DNA of 64,000 bases, from positions 186,001 through 250,000 of the forward strand of contig JACCLO010000011.1 of NCBI GenBank assembly GCA_029448655.1, written 5' to 3'. Under the pieces are notes generated by a model, which did not search any database, had not been told where the DNA came from, and was given only the letters and a program-made list of their open reading frames with translations. This document shows positions 46,680-57,361 of this stretch, piece by piece; positions within the stretch are counted from its first letter, which is position 1, and every line of letters begins with the position of its first letter. Made by a program: the position numbers and the translations under genes. This stretch comes from Wolfiporia cocos. Lineage: Eukaryota > Basidiomycota > Agaricomycetes > Polyporales > Phaeolaceae.

Positions 46680-49600
46680 TGACCTGCCCACTTGTGCTCC
46701 CGTGTAATTTTAGTCCCGTACCCACTGTAAAGAGTGTATTCGAGTCAATGTATCATATTTTTGGCAACGATGCGCACGACTTCGCTCGATCATTTCATGT
46801 CGAAGTAACACTCTGGGTATATGGGCAAAAAGTGCAGGCTCTGGCTTTAATGGACAGCGGTGCAACCATATCGGTCATATCACAACGATTGGTCGATAAA
46901 CATAAGCTGGTCACCGACAAATTAGCGTTTCCCATTACGGTTACAGACGCAGACGGAACAGAAAACGTCGCCGGCCGCTTAACGCAATCAGTAAAAGCAT
47001 TTATGCAACATGGCACACACAAGGAAAAAATAGGTCTGACGGTCATGCACCTAGAACCAGACCTAATCCTTGGCTATGACTGGTTACGTCTCCACAATCC
47101 TACCTTTGATTGGAGGAAAGAAGAAATGGAATATGCACGCTGTACACACGACCAACCCTACGCCAGAAAAAAGGGTAACCGCCCTTCTGAGGAGGAAGCA
47201 GTTGAACTCCCAGAAAAGGAAATCATCGAAGTAAATTCGATTTGGGACACTCCCGTGGACATATTAGGAGAGGAGGACCCCGAAAATCCTTTGATCGCTT
47301 GGGTGGCAACCCTTGACGACGAAGAAATGAACCTGCTGACACAGTTGGTAGCCGAGGTACTTGACAAAGACCTCGACGAAGCAGACAACCGTGAGGAAAA
47401 CACACCACCGATTGACATTGAAAAATGGCGATCGTTAGTGCCCGAACAATACCAAGAGTATGGGCCAACGGTGTTCTCACAAAAGGCGTCAGAGAGGATG
47501 CCGGAACGGAAGCCCTGGGATCACGCCATAGTGCTTGAACCAGACGCGCAGCTTCCTCCCCCGGTAAAACCATACAAAATGTCTCCCCAAGAGCGTAATA
47601 GCTTGGATGAGTGGATGGACACCAAACTACGGAAGGGTTACATTCGACCATCCAAAAGTCCGATGGCATCCCCGGTTTTCTTCGTCCATAAAAAGGATGG
47701 AGGGCTGCGGATGGTTGTCGATTACAGGAGGCTAAACGGAATAACCGTGAAAAATCGTTATCCGATACCTCGGATCGATGACCTCATTGATCAATTGTCC
47801 CATGCGACCATCTTCACCAAAATTGACCTTAGATGGGGATATAACAATGTCCGCATCAAGGAAGGTGATGAATGGAAGACGGCATTTATTACACACCGTG
47901 GACTATACGAGGCAACGGTAATGTATTTCGGTTTCTGCAATGCCCCCGCAACGTTCCAAGCGATGATGAATTCAATCCTCGCACCATTCATTCGGACCGG
48001 CAAGGTGGTTGTCTACCTAGACGACATCTTGATTTTCGGGAATGATATGGAGGAACATCGGCGACTTACCGAAGGGGTTCTACAAACCCTGAAGGACTCG
48101 GACTTGTATGCGAAGCCCGAAAAGTGCTTTTTCGAACAGTCTTCCATCGAATACCTAGGAATGATCATTTCCGACGGTAACATCATGATGGACCCGAAGA
48201 AGTACGCCGGAGTTCAGGACTGGCCTAGACCTACTAAGGTCAAAGAGGTTCAAGCTTTCCTTGGATTTGCCAATTTCTACAGGCGATTCATAGAAGGTTT
48301 CTCAAAAATAGCTAAACCACTCACCATGCTGACCAAAAAGTCAGAAGCTTGGCATTGGGACGCCGAGCAGGAAAATGCCTTCCAAACCCTAAAGGAAGCA
48401 TTTACCAAAGCGCCCGTGCTTCGAATTCCGTCGCACGATCAGCCTTTCCGCGTAGAAACAGATGCGTCAGACTTCGCTACCGGAGCAGTACTATCTCAGT
48501 TAGATCCTACGGATAAAAAATTCCACCCCGTGGCGTACTATAGCAAATCACTAAGTGCCCCGGAAAGGAACTACGAGATCTACGACAAGGAAATGTTGGC
48601 TGTCATCAGGGCTCTAGAGGAGTGGCGACACTACCTAGAGGGACACCCTGAAAAATTCGAGATATGGTCGGATCATCTAAACCTGACCTATTTCAAAACG
48701 GCGCAAAAACTGACGAGACGACAAGCCCGTTGGGCACTGTACCTCTCACGCTTCAACTTCCAAATGAAGCACAAACCTGGCAAAACAATGCTAACCGCGG
48801 ATCCTCTGTCCAGGCGGCCAGACCATGAGGAGGGGGTGGATCTCGATAATCGCGATCAGGTTCTTCTGAAACCTGAGTGGTTCGAGCAAGAGTACATGGC
48901 AATGGCTCTTGATACCTCCCATGCTGCCCCACAATCGGAAGATGAATCGATACTCCGAGAGATTCGCAAAGCGTTGCTAGACGACAAGGTCACAAAAGAC
49001 TACAAGGAGCTGCTCTCATCCGGCCCTCGTGAATTCAAAAAAGACCTATCAGAATGGAACTACGAAGGAGGGTTACTCCTCCGAAGAGGCAAAGTCTACG
49101 TTCCAGCTACACCAGCGGATATCAGACGGCAAGTGGTCGAGTATCATCACGATCACAAGTCAGCTGGGCATTTCGGACGCTACAAAACGTACGAATTGCT
49201 AAGCCGCAACTATTGGTGGCCCGGAATGTTCGTTTACGTCAAAAAATACGTAGACGGATGTGACACATGCCAACGTATGAAGAACCACCCGCAGAAGCCG
49301 TACGGCCCCCTGCAACCCTTACCGGTGCCGTCAGGCCCGTGGGAAGTGGTGACAATAGACCTAATTACTCAGCTACCCCCATCGGGAATGCATGACGCAA
49401 TCATGGTCGTGGTGGATCGATTGACCAAAAGAGCAAGGTTTTTCCCAATAGAAAACACCTTCTCAACGAAAGACCTAGCTACGATACTCTATCAAAAGGT
49501 ATATCCCTTACACGGGTTGCCAAAACAGATAGTATCGGACAGAGGGACACAATTCGCCTCAAAATTATTTGGCGAATGGTGCACCCTGCTGGGAATTCAA

Positions 49601-51106
49601 AGGTCGATGACTACTGCGTACCATCCGCAGGCAGACGGACAAACCGAACGAGTGAATCAAATACTCGAACAGTATCTACGGTGCTACATTAACACGTACC
49701 AAAAAGATAACTGGTCGGAGTTCCTGCCAACAGCGGAATTTGCGTACAATAATGCAGCTAGCGAAACTACCAAGGAATCTCCATTCCTGGTGGAATTAGG
49801 TCGTCATCCTATTGCGGGACCAAGCAGTTTCGAACCAAGTCGAAACAAAGACTTAGTAGAAATTGCGAACACACGGTTCTCTGCACAAGAGAAAGCTAAG
49901 GCGGCAATGAAAATTGCAGCCGAAAGATGGTCCTGGTACTATGACCAAAAGAAGCAAGTCGTTCCCTTCAAAGTGGGCGACAAAGTACTCGTGGACGTGC
50001 GAAGCTGGCAAGACACCGAAAGGAGTCTAGCCCCTCGCTACATCGGCCCATTCCGAATCACGGAGAAATTGGGACCGGTAACGTTCAAGGTGTACATGGA
50101 TGCACAATATAGGGCTTACCACCCTGTGTTCCATGCTTCAAAACTGGTCATGTACAAGGAATCAACCATCGAAGGTCAGAAAAGTCATCCCCCAGCGGCC
50201 GACAGGCCAATGGAAATGGAAGACCCGGAAGAATGGGAAGTGGAAGCCATTCTCGACCATCGCAACCGACGCGGCCGGGGGGAATACCTTATCCATTGGA
50301 AAGGCACCGGACCTGCGGAGGACACATGGGAAATCGAGGAACATCTGGCTAACGCTAAGGAGATACTGGACGAGTACAAGGCAAAATATTCAGCCCTTAG
50401 TACCGACCCAAATCAACCCCTTCGCCGATCAACTAGACTCGGCGGAACACGGCAAACAATAGCCGTCTTCGACCCTGATTCACCAGATTGGGATTCGGAC
50501 ACATGTGTCTGGCCCGATGACTGGCCCCAATATCGAGACGATGTTGACCCAACACAACCGAAAGTGTACTACAAGCGCGACCCCTTTACAGGGCAATGGG
50601 TACATTCCGATGTTGAGTTCAACGAAGACTTAGAAATCGAAGTAGGAGTCAATGGCAAACTACCGACCAGGGGAACAACCGATGTGATCGGCTATGATCT
50701 ATACGCCGCGCAGGATATCCTAATCAATTCATGGAAATCCGCTTCGGTCCCCACAGATATTCGTATCAAAGTTCCTTATGGGACATACGGTCGGATAGCG
50801 CCAAGGTCTGGACTTGCGAAAAAGGGCATTGACGTCCTTGCAGGAGTAATAGACCATGACTACCGCGGAGAAGTCTTTGTCATGTTGATGAACCTCACTG
50901 GAGACCCGTACCAAGTAAAGAAAGGCGACAGAATTGCTCAGCTAATCTGCGAAGTAGCAATCACGCCCGAAATACAGGAATCCATGACCAAGGAGAAGTT
51001 CGAGAAAGAAATTCGACCTCACCTACATGGAAGTGGGCCCTACAACAAGCAGTTCAACAAGCCAACAAAGCGCGGTACACAAGGTTTTGGATCGACAGGA
51101 CGATAA
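46679..51106 (+). CDS. Element J pol: PR-RT-RH-IN-chromodomain-dUTPase
   Basis: 1475 residues, fully open. The first ATG (46679) shares its A with the gag stop (TGATG). Protease LALMDSGATISV near 59; RT VVYLDDILIFGND near 445; RNase H (VETDASDFATGAVL); integrase zinc domain (HHDHKSAGHFG ... CDTCQRMKN) and the D-D-E blocks (TIDLITQLP, SDRGTQFASKLF, HPQADGQTERVNQ). Chromodomain EYLIHWKGTGPAEDTWEI near 1200; C-terminal dUTPase at about 1340-1475 ([56 protein letters not shown]). All motifs intact. Stop-restart translation at TGATG would explain Pol synthesis (inference). It is closely related to L and A pol. Confidence 0.94.
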   Translation: MTCPLVLPCNFSPVPTVKSVFESMYHIFGNDAHDFARSFHVEVTLWVYGQKVQALALMDSGATISVISQRLVDKHKLVTDKLAFPITVTDADGTENVAGRLTQSVKAFMQHGTHKEKIGLTVMHLEPDLILGYDWLRLHNPTFDWRKEEMEYARCTHDQPYARKKGNRPSEEEAVELPEKEIIEVNSIWDTPVDILGEEDPENPLIAWVATLDDEEMNLLTQLVAEVLDKDLDEADNREENTPPIDIEKWRSLVPEQYQEYGPTVFSQKASERMPERKPWDHAIVLEPDAQLPPPVKPYKMSPQERNSLDEWMDTKLRKGYIRPSKSPMASPVFFVHKKDGGLRMVVDYRRLNGITVKNRYPIPRIDDLIDQLSHATIFTKIDLRWGYNNVRIKEGDEWKTAFITHRGLYEATVMYFGFCNAPATFQAMMNSILAPFIRTGKVVVYLDDILIFGNDMEEHRRLTEGVLQTLKDSDLYAKPEKCFFEQSSIEYLGMIISDGNIMMDPKKYAGVQDWPRPTKVKEVQAFLGFANFYRRFIEGFSKIAKPLTMLTKKSEAWHWDAEQENAFQTLKEAFTKAPVLRIPSHDQPFRVETDASDFATGAVLSQLDPTDKKFHPVAYYSKSLSAPERNYEIYDKEMLAVIRALEEWRHYLEGHPEKFEIWSDHLNLTYFKTAQKLTRRQARWALYLSRFNFQMKHKPGKTMLTADPLSRRPDHEEGVDLDNRDQVLLKPEWFEQEYMAMALDTSHAAPQSEDESILREIRKALLDDKVTKDYKELLSSGPREFKKDLSEWNYEGGLLLRRGKVYVPATPADIRRQVVEYHHDHKSAGHFGRYKTYELLSRNYWWPGMFVYVKKYVDGCDTCQRMKNHPQKPYGPLQPLPVPSGPWEVVTIDLITQLPPSGMHDAIMVVVDRLTKRARFFPIENTFSTKDLATILYQKVYPLHGLPKQIVSDRGTQFASKLFGEWCTLLGIQRSMTTAYHPQADGQTERVNQILEQYLRCYINTYQKDNWSEFLPTAEFAYNNAASETTKESPFLVELGRHPIAGPSSFEPSRNKDLVEIANTRFSAQEKAKAAMKIAAERWSWYYDQKKQVVPFKVGDKVLVDVRSWQDTERSLAPRYIGPFRITEKLGPVTFKVYMDAQYRAYHPVFHASKLVMYKESTIEGQKSHPPAADRPMEMEDPEEWEVEAILDHRNRRGRGEYLIHWKGTGPAEDTWEIEEHLANAKEILDEYKAKYSALSTDPNQPLRRSTRLGGTRQTIAVFDPDSPDWDSDTCVWPDDWPQYRDDVDPTQPKVYYKRDPFTGQWVHSDVEFNEDLEIEVGVNGKLPTRGTTDVIGYDLYAAQDILINSWKSASVPTDIRIKVPYGTYGRIAPRSGLAKKGIDVLAGVIDHDYRGEVFVMLMNLTGDPYQVKKGDRIAQLICEVAITPEIQESMTKEKFEKEIRPHLHGSGPYNKQFNKPTKRGTQGFGSTGR

Positions 51107-51181
51107 AAGTGGAAAAATCGTAAAGTCTAACCCTTCAATGGGCTCTAGCACAACTTCTACTCTCAACGGGGTCGTTGAAAT

Positions 51182-51196
51182 CTAAGGGGGGGGTAA
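51182..51196 (+). promoter_or_regulatory. Polypurine tract of element J
   Basis: CTAAGGGGGGGGTAA directly before the 3' LTR, the plus-strand primer of reverse transcription. Confidence 0.85.
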
Positions 51197-51815
51197 TGTC
51201 ACAAGAATTCTCCTAGTTTCCCTATATTTCTTACTATTTTTCCGGCAATTCTACGAATTATCTACGACTTTCTAGACCAATAACTAGCTTATCTGGTTCA
51301 TAAATTAACGGTTACATACGTGCCGAATGATGGCCGCGTTATCTCCCGTAACGACGGTCTTATCTTATCATTAGTAGTTACCATCAGTCACATGTCTAGT
51401 TCCAGCCAATCAGACATTCCGTCCGGAAGCAGTCAGCGTATAAACGTCAGCGGACCTGGCTTTGGTCACGCCCCGTCTTTGTAATGACAAGAGCGCAAAA
51501 CGCCATTCGTGCGGCCTACGCCGCCCTTCTATATCCCGGTTTTGATCGGCATATGTATTTATCGTATATTACTAAGTACTTAGGTACCTGGGGACTTGTA
51601 CATACAAATACGGACACTAGTATCATCTAATAAGACTGTTAGGGGTCTTATTTATCATGTATATATACTGGACTTGCTGAGCGCTATTGCCTCAGTTCTA
51701 TTCATTGCATTCATACTACGAGTTAACCACTCAACGTATCCTGCTTAACACCTGCTTATCCTTTGCCTAACCAGCAAATACCAAGAACATTACAAGTAAG
51801 TGTTATCTTGTGTTA
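51197..51815 (+). repeat. 3' LTR of element J
   Basis: 619 bp, TGTCACAAGAATTC...ATCTTGTGTTA, uninterrupted. Ends in TA. It is the reference used to recognise the K and L insertions. Confidence 0.93.
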
Positions 51816-51868
51816 GAACGATCTATATTCGCGACTCGAATATACGAACGGGTATTCGACCTGTAACA
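51816..51868 (+). repeat. D-family LTR fragment
   Basis: 53 bp (GAACGATCTATATTCGCG...CCTGTAACA) matching the 3' end of the D LTR at 61040-61092. The rest has been replaced by J sequence. Confidence 0.8.
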
Positions 51869-52241
51869 CTGTCCAAAGTACCATCGTGAGCTCAATTTTA
51901 TTGAGCAATATTGGAGAGCTTCAAAATATCACTATCGCATTAGTCCAAGAACTGCAGACCTCAAGCAGATGGAAGAGAACATAATAGCCTGCCTTGAAAA
52001 GCCCTCACTTGTTCAGATCCACCGGTGAGTTGCCAAACTGAGTCTACTTGGATTAATTTGCTGAATTCCTGACTGTTGTAGATATGCCAATTGTGCAGCA
52101 CGCTTTATATCTGCATATTCACAGGGGTTGGATGGAGCAGAAGCCTCATGGGCCAATCGGAAGTACCACGGGCACCGTGTACTTCCAGCATCGATAGCAC
52201 AGGAGCTGAAAGCTGAATTCCACAGTAAATATGGCACATAA
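51869..52241 (+). pseudogene. C-terminal fragment of a DDE-superfamily transposase
   Basis: Two exons separated by a 57-bp GT-AG intron (52025-52081). Exon 1 reads PKYHRELNFIEQYWRASKYH; the Glu in NFIEQYW is the third catalytic acidic residue of DDE transposases common in basidiomycetes. Exon 2 reads YANCAARFISAYSQGL, then AASW-type WANRKYHGHRVLP, and ends at TAA 52239-52241. All upstream catalytic sequence is missing because a D LTR is joined directly at the first codon. It is a relic of a DNA transposon, not functional here. The exact family (Kyakuja/Dileera/Zisupton-like or another) is not settled. Confidence 0.75.
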
Positions 52242-52542
52242 TACATCTATTTGCTTCAGATTCCATAAGGGTGCCCGTTCCTTGCGTCCCCTACCTTACG
52301 TCCCAATTTTTGGTGGGAGGATTGCATTCACTCGGAGCAGATTCCAGCCTTGCTGGAACTGCAGAAGACCTATCCTCCGAAAGGTGATGAACGTAGCGGT
52401 GAGCAGGTTACAGTATGACTCCGTCCAGATTTCTTCATAAGTAACGAGCCAAGAGTGTTGGCACCCGTAACTCTCGAACACGAACACGAACACGAACAAG
52501 GACGCCACATGCATAGGCGCTCAAGGTCTCACTCGCTCCATC
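52242..52542 (+). other. Spacer between transposase relic and Crinkler-type gene
   Basis: No gene seen. Contains a short GAACAC tandem repeat (about 52476-52500). The promoter of the following gene is expected here, but I see no clear TATA box. Confidence 0.4.
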
Positions 52543-55327
52543 ATGTCTGATATGCTCGAAATATCTTATCTCCTCTATGACCCTGATCCCAAGCCGGTTT
52601 TATCTGTCTTCATCGACCACAATGCTCGTTCGTGTACTGCCCTTGCGAGGGCTATCGGCGATGAGAGGCGGCCACAAGTCGATGCATCGAACATTATTCT
52701 CTGGAAGGTATGTAGCCATGATCTCTGCTGCATTTTGACGACTCTTACAGCTTCCACAGCCCAAAGAGCCTCTTCCCAAGGAGGACGGGGCAGGGCGAAA
52801 GGCATGGGATATCCTGATGGACAGATTGAAGGAGCTGCAGAAGCCGGGCCTCGATGCTATTGCGACACAGCTGGATATGACAAAGATGGCTTCCTTTGGG
52901 AACGAGGGCCAAGTCGAACTGGTGGATATTATCGTGCAGCTCAATATGCCCTGTGAGTTTTGCTCTTTCTTCACATCTCGTCGTAGGAATGACGAGGTCT
53001 CAGCTCGGAAACGGCACAGCACGGAAGACAAGCCAGAGGACCCGAAGCGGCCGAAGATAGGAACCGGCGGTTCGCCGAAATTGGTTAGTGGCGATCGACC
53101 GAGGACAGTTAGCGGCGGTGAGCCTCGCGTTCGCCATGATCATGGCGTGGTCGCTCGAATTGGGGCTCATCGTCACTGGACCAGAATCAAACCACTCCGA
53201 TCGTTCAAGAGTGTCGGCAAGCTCTCAAATTCATTCTGTAATCTCACCTGAGGTCCATCGAAAGCTTGACGAACGAATCCCCCCCGCGCTCGGGTCAATT
53301 TTTGACGATAGTGGCTTATTTCGACATGTCCTCTCGGAGTCTGTCGATGCCTACAAGAACACCAAATCTCCTTTAATCGCAGAAGAGGCGCGGAGCGAGG
53401 CCTGGAAGAAGCACCCACATCTGAGGGACGTTTTCCTAGATTGTAAGGAGACGTGGTCTTTCCAGAAGCTCCGCGAGCAATGTGCGTCCGACTGTGTTGC
53501 AGCATATCATCGCTCATTGCTCTCATCTTTGCAACCTAAACTAGCTGATCTGCACGAGAAACCAACGCACCCACCCACTACCACCCAACCCCGGGCCCCC
53601 ATTCGTCAGGATGAGGTGGAGGGTGCGCTGTGTTACTGCAGACAACGCGATCATCATTGTGTTCGATGAAGCACACACCCTCGCCACAATCAAGCGCGAC
53701 GGAGAAGACGGCGAGACATGGTCCACTTTTGGCGAACTCCGGCGTGCTCTTAGAGAGCTGACACAATCCTCCCGCTTGTATTCCGTCTTCTTATCGACTA
53801 CTGGAAGCGCTGTTCAACTTGCACCGCTTCCTCATGACGATCCTTCAAGACGCATAAGTTCCGGGATAGAATTCGTGAACGATGCATTCGTGGATCTTGG
53901 TTTCGATCATTTCGCCACGAGATACAATGAGCATACCAATCCAGAAATCTCGGATGTGGTACATCTTAAACAGCTTGTTCTAATAGGAAGACCCTTGTGA
54001 GTCTCCCATTCATTCCATGATGCGCCTGCTCCAACGCATGCACCTTTCGCCAGATTCGCGGCCAGATACAAGCTTGGATCAACGAACGTTAGGCAAAACA
54101 TGATTTACTTCGCTATAGAAAAACTCATCAACGGGACGTGGCCTGCCACGAGCGGATCTCTCCCAAAAGCTTGCCTGCCTGTCAGTGCGCCTTGCATTGA
54201 CGTACGAGCCGAACACATCGGCGTTGAAAGAACAGCGCAATCAGGTGGCAAAACATATGCGTGTGGCTCTGTTTCCAGCTGGCCAGCACCATGATATGGT
54301 GACGTTGTCGGCTTCCGAACCCGTGCTTGCCGAGGCCGCGCGGGTGGTATTTCATCATAAGGACTTTGACGTACCACAGGCACTGCTTGATATGGTAAAG
54401 GGTTCTTATGTGAGTGTAGGTGAACGAGGCGAGGTCATTGCACGTCTACTCCTTCTGCTGGCATGCGACAAACTGACTCGTCCGGAGTCCTACACGTCAC
54501 TCGAAAAGCTCCGATATGCGATGGTACCTCAGTTTCTGGAACAGCTGTGGCCTAGCTGCAACACCTCCCAGACTAAGCCGACATTCGTCTCGTTTGCGGA
54601 AGACGTGGAAGAGGAGTTCGCTTGGCCGCACCGGTGAGCGGAACCAACACCGACGCTGGGAGAAGCCTTCAAGGATGCGAAGATATTCTTCAATCACTTC
54701 TTGCAGTTTCGCGAAGAGGGTGTGGTCAATTGCCAGTACTTGCGTTTCCTCATGCTTCGCGGAGCAGCTGCGATATGCTGCCCTCAGCAAACTGCCATCG
54801 ATCTAATTATTCCTGTCTTGTTCGAAGGAACAGAACTCAGGCCCGACAAAATCACTGCCATTGTCGTCCAAGTCAAAATGGACCGGCGCTACGGCGAGAA
54901 GGCGACAGCGCGCTTATTCGGGTACATCGACCCAGTATCGTTGAACATCTTCGATTCGAAGTGCTACAAACCACCGATCGTCCGGGTTGTGCTTGCGCTG
55001 GCAGCACCATGTGCAAGCCTTAGCACCGGCCCTTTCGGTTCCCTCTCAGGCGGTACAAAAATACCCAGAGGGACCTCCCATTGGACACGCAAACAATCGT
55101 CCGGAGAGGCATTCACCGCCTACGACCTGTGGTCTGCCGGTATCGCCAAGTTTGGCCCAGTAGGTTCGGATAAGCCATCGGCTTGGAACCTTCTTCTCAA
55201 TATTGTGCCGCGGCTGGACGCCATGTTTCGCGACAAGCGACGTTATCATGGAGAAGACTTGGGGAGGGCAATGGATCCATGTAGTCTTGTTGACCCAGGC
55301 CACTGGCCTATGGATGAGCGTTCCTGA
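52543..55327 (+). pseudogene. Crinkler-type header with NTPase and nuclease-like domains, probably decayed
   Basis: Exon 1 (52543-52707) and exon 2 (from 52751, after a 43-bp GT-AG intron) encode a ubiquitin-like Crinkler header: VFIDHNARSCTALARAI, then NIILWK joined to LPQPKEPLP, then VELVDIIVQLNMP. A second intron (gtgagt near 52953, about 51 bp) fits. Later blocks lie in other frames: LDERIPPALGSIFDDSG and DVFLDCKETWSFQKL; IIIVFDEAHTLA (Walker B, near 53660); LACLSVRLALTYEPN (near 54190) to EEEFAWPHR; AFKDAKIFFNHFLQF; and AIDLIIPVLFEGTEL with AIVVQVKM, a PD-(D/E)xK-like nuclease core. I find no Walker A motif. An in-frame TGA at 54635-54637 and a frame change near 54140 without a splice site suggest decay. 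Such proteins occur in fungi and oomycetes; roles in effector action or TE defence are debated. Confidence 0.65.
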
Positions 55328-56079
55328 ACAGGAGCCGTCGTAGGGAGACCTGATTGGTCTGACAGTAGCAATAAAATTCACAACCAACAGTCGGGTTTGG
55401 GCAGTATACACTTTGTTCACTTCACAGACCATGCCTCAGTCCTTCGAGATCCTCGTGACGTACTCCGTGCGCGATCCGATCAGAATTGAGCTCTTGCCGA
55501 GAGAGGGAACAAAGGTCAGCTGATAATGGGCCTCTTCTTGAGACAAGTGTTCGATGCGGCAGTAAAGGTCGGCAATAGGGCTATCTGTCACTGAGCTGTT
55601 AGCCTCGCATTTTTGGGAGCCTTGCTCGGTACTATAAGGCTCGAGGAGAAAGTTCCTGAGAACACACCGTCGTCTGCCAAGGAAGCCATCAAGAATGTGC
55701 ATGTTTATTTTACCCATTTCGTGGAGAATGAAGATATGACTGCCTCCTACTCCTATCTTGCTTTTGCCGAGGATTAATGCCCAGTGAGAATTCAAGGTAT
55801 TTTTATGTATCTAGATGTACCGGGTACATCTGGATATTAGTTGAACCATAGACTACATGAGGATACATGGTAGATACTTGCCAAATGTATCTTACCAACT
55901 CCAAATACATCAAAAGGTGCCTAGGGGAGATTCCAATACATTCAATATAATTGGATGTATTCCAGGGTTGCTCAGAAAGGAACAGCGATATATCACAACT
56001 AATCCTAAGGTATATGAATTGCTCCTTGTCCCTGCCCCGCCCTGTCCCAGCTCCTCACTCTCTGCTCTCTGCTCCATAC
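55328..56079 (+). other. Spacer with a possible second Crinkler-type fragment
   Basis: Plus-strand SAKEAIKNVHVYFTHFVENE (near 55671-55730) resembles AFKDAKIFFNHFLQF of the preceding gene and ends at TAA about 55777. Upstream MPQSFEILVTYSVRDP (55431) is also readable. This looks like a degenerate tandem copy. From about 55800 the sequence is AT-rich with short inverted repeats (AGATGTACC/GGTACATCT), possibly a small DNA-element relic. Confidence 0.4.
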
Positions 56080-56612
56080 TGTTACAGTTCTACCAGGTAC
56101 ACTCGAACATTTCGTTTGACGCCTCACCGTGTGTGAGGACTTAGCGTTCAACCGCTGTACCCAGCGCTCTACTTCTAGGGGGCCTCCGCTCAACCGTAGG
56201 CCCTGTTTCATGTATAACAACCCTATGCCCACTCTCTGTGTCCGCATCTCGTTCTAGCTGATATTCTGTGTCCAACCACAGTAGTTCCGTGTTTCATCTC
56301 TTGTTGCGCTCAACCGCAACGCTTCTCCTTTATTACTTATATCGTTAGCCCGACGGACTTAATAGTAGTAGTACCAAAGACACTATGACCCCGATTGACA
56401 GATCGCAGTATATAACCTGATGTAAATATTGGTCGAGTTGCTCAGCTCGACCTTGTTGAATTCAAGGGTCTTATACTCGTTTTGAGCAATTAAGCCTGCA
56501 GCTTGTATATTGACGCTCTGACTCAGAGGAGTCCAGCGAGTAGTGCGCTACTCGATACGCTGAGTAACTCGACTTGGTTATTTTGTGTTGAACGGATATT
56601 TGATCCGTAACA
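56080..56612 (+). repeat. Solo LTR O, distantly related to family D
   Basis: 533 bp, TGTTACAGTTCTACC...TTGATCCGTAACA, flanked by CATAC (56075-56079 and 56613-56617). Shares GCTCAGCTCGACCTTGTTG with D downstream of a TATATAA box. Confidence 0.87.
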
Positions 56613-56989
56613 CATACCCCCACTCCCAAGAAAATTCAGCTAGATGTCTCTTCCCCAATTCATTTTCCATGCACTTTCTACAGTGTATAATAAATGTATG
56701 AGGAATGTATATGACAGCAGCGGTATACATCTAAGAGTCAATTGAGTGACTTGTTATAATGCTATGAGGATCAATGTACCTGAACTTGCTCCTTTGACAA
56801 GGTACCGCTTTGCCACACCGCTCACGTCGAGCACAGTGTACATGAATATGCCCGTGCATTAATCTATGGAAAAGCAACTCGCTCTGGCTACAATCTGTTA
56901 GACACGGGTTCAGCAGTCAACAGGCTGGTAGCCGAAAGGACCAAAGTGGAACAACAAGAGGAGACCAGAACATGTTGCAGTATGAGAAG
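56613..56989. other. Unassigned sequence between O and M
   Basis: No gene or repeat recognised. LLDTGSAVNRLVAER-like codons near 56903-56940 hint at an old retroelement protease fragment, but it is too short to call. Confidence 0.3.
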
Positions 56990-57360
56990 TGTCACAAGCC
57001 GATTTTCTCCAACTAGCTTGCGACTAGAGACAGCCCTTATCTTATCTAAGCGCCCGCCTATGCATCACGTGCAAGGACCCCGAACACCCCACACGTGCCT
57101 ACACAGACCTCGGACACCCTTGATGTGGCTCTACACCTACGATAGGGTTTACCATACTCTAAACGGTCTATCAGCTTATGTAATACTGTATAGTAGCCAA
57201 ACATGTACAAACAGCCTACGAGCATATATACCAGCCAGGCGAGCAGGGAGCACCCCAGACTCGTCTTGGCCTTTGTTGCCTTGAGTAGCCTCAGACCAGG
57301 AATACGCTTTCACGCGAGTAATATTCCCCTGAGTAGTTGCTTGAGAATACGCTTGTGTCA
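56990..57360 (+). repeat. 5' LTR of element M
   Basis: 371 bp, TGTCACAAGCCGATT...ACGCTTGTGTCA. TATA-like CATATATACC near 57223 and predicted RNA start AGACTCGTCTT at 57257-57267. Confidence 0.88.
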
Positions 57361-57361
57361 T

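Larger units (their letters stand above)
31480..51815 (+). mobile_element. Element J: Ty3/gypsy with ORF1 and C-terminal dUTPase; 5' LTR split by K and L
   Basis: The 5' LTR pieces (31480-31673, 32338-32739, 42750-42772) add to 619 bp, the length of the 3' LTR (51197-51815). The interior 42773-51196 has leader, ORF1, gag and pol in plus orientation. The flanks do not match (CCTCC left, GAACG right), so the two ends probably come from different insertions joined by recombination. The LTRs differ at ten or more visible positions, older than L or E. A second J copy lies at 62738 onward. Confidence 0.88.

Noticed and set aside
55436..55795. 119-codon minus-strand frame
   Set aside because: The plus strand here reads as a decayed Crinkler-type fragment; the minus frame has no family resemblance.
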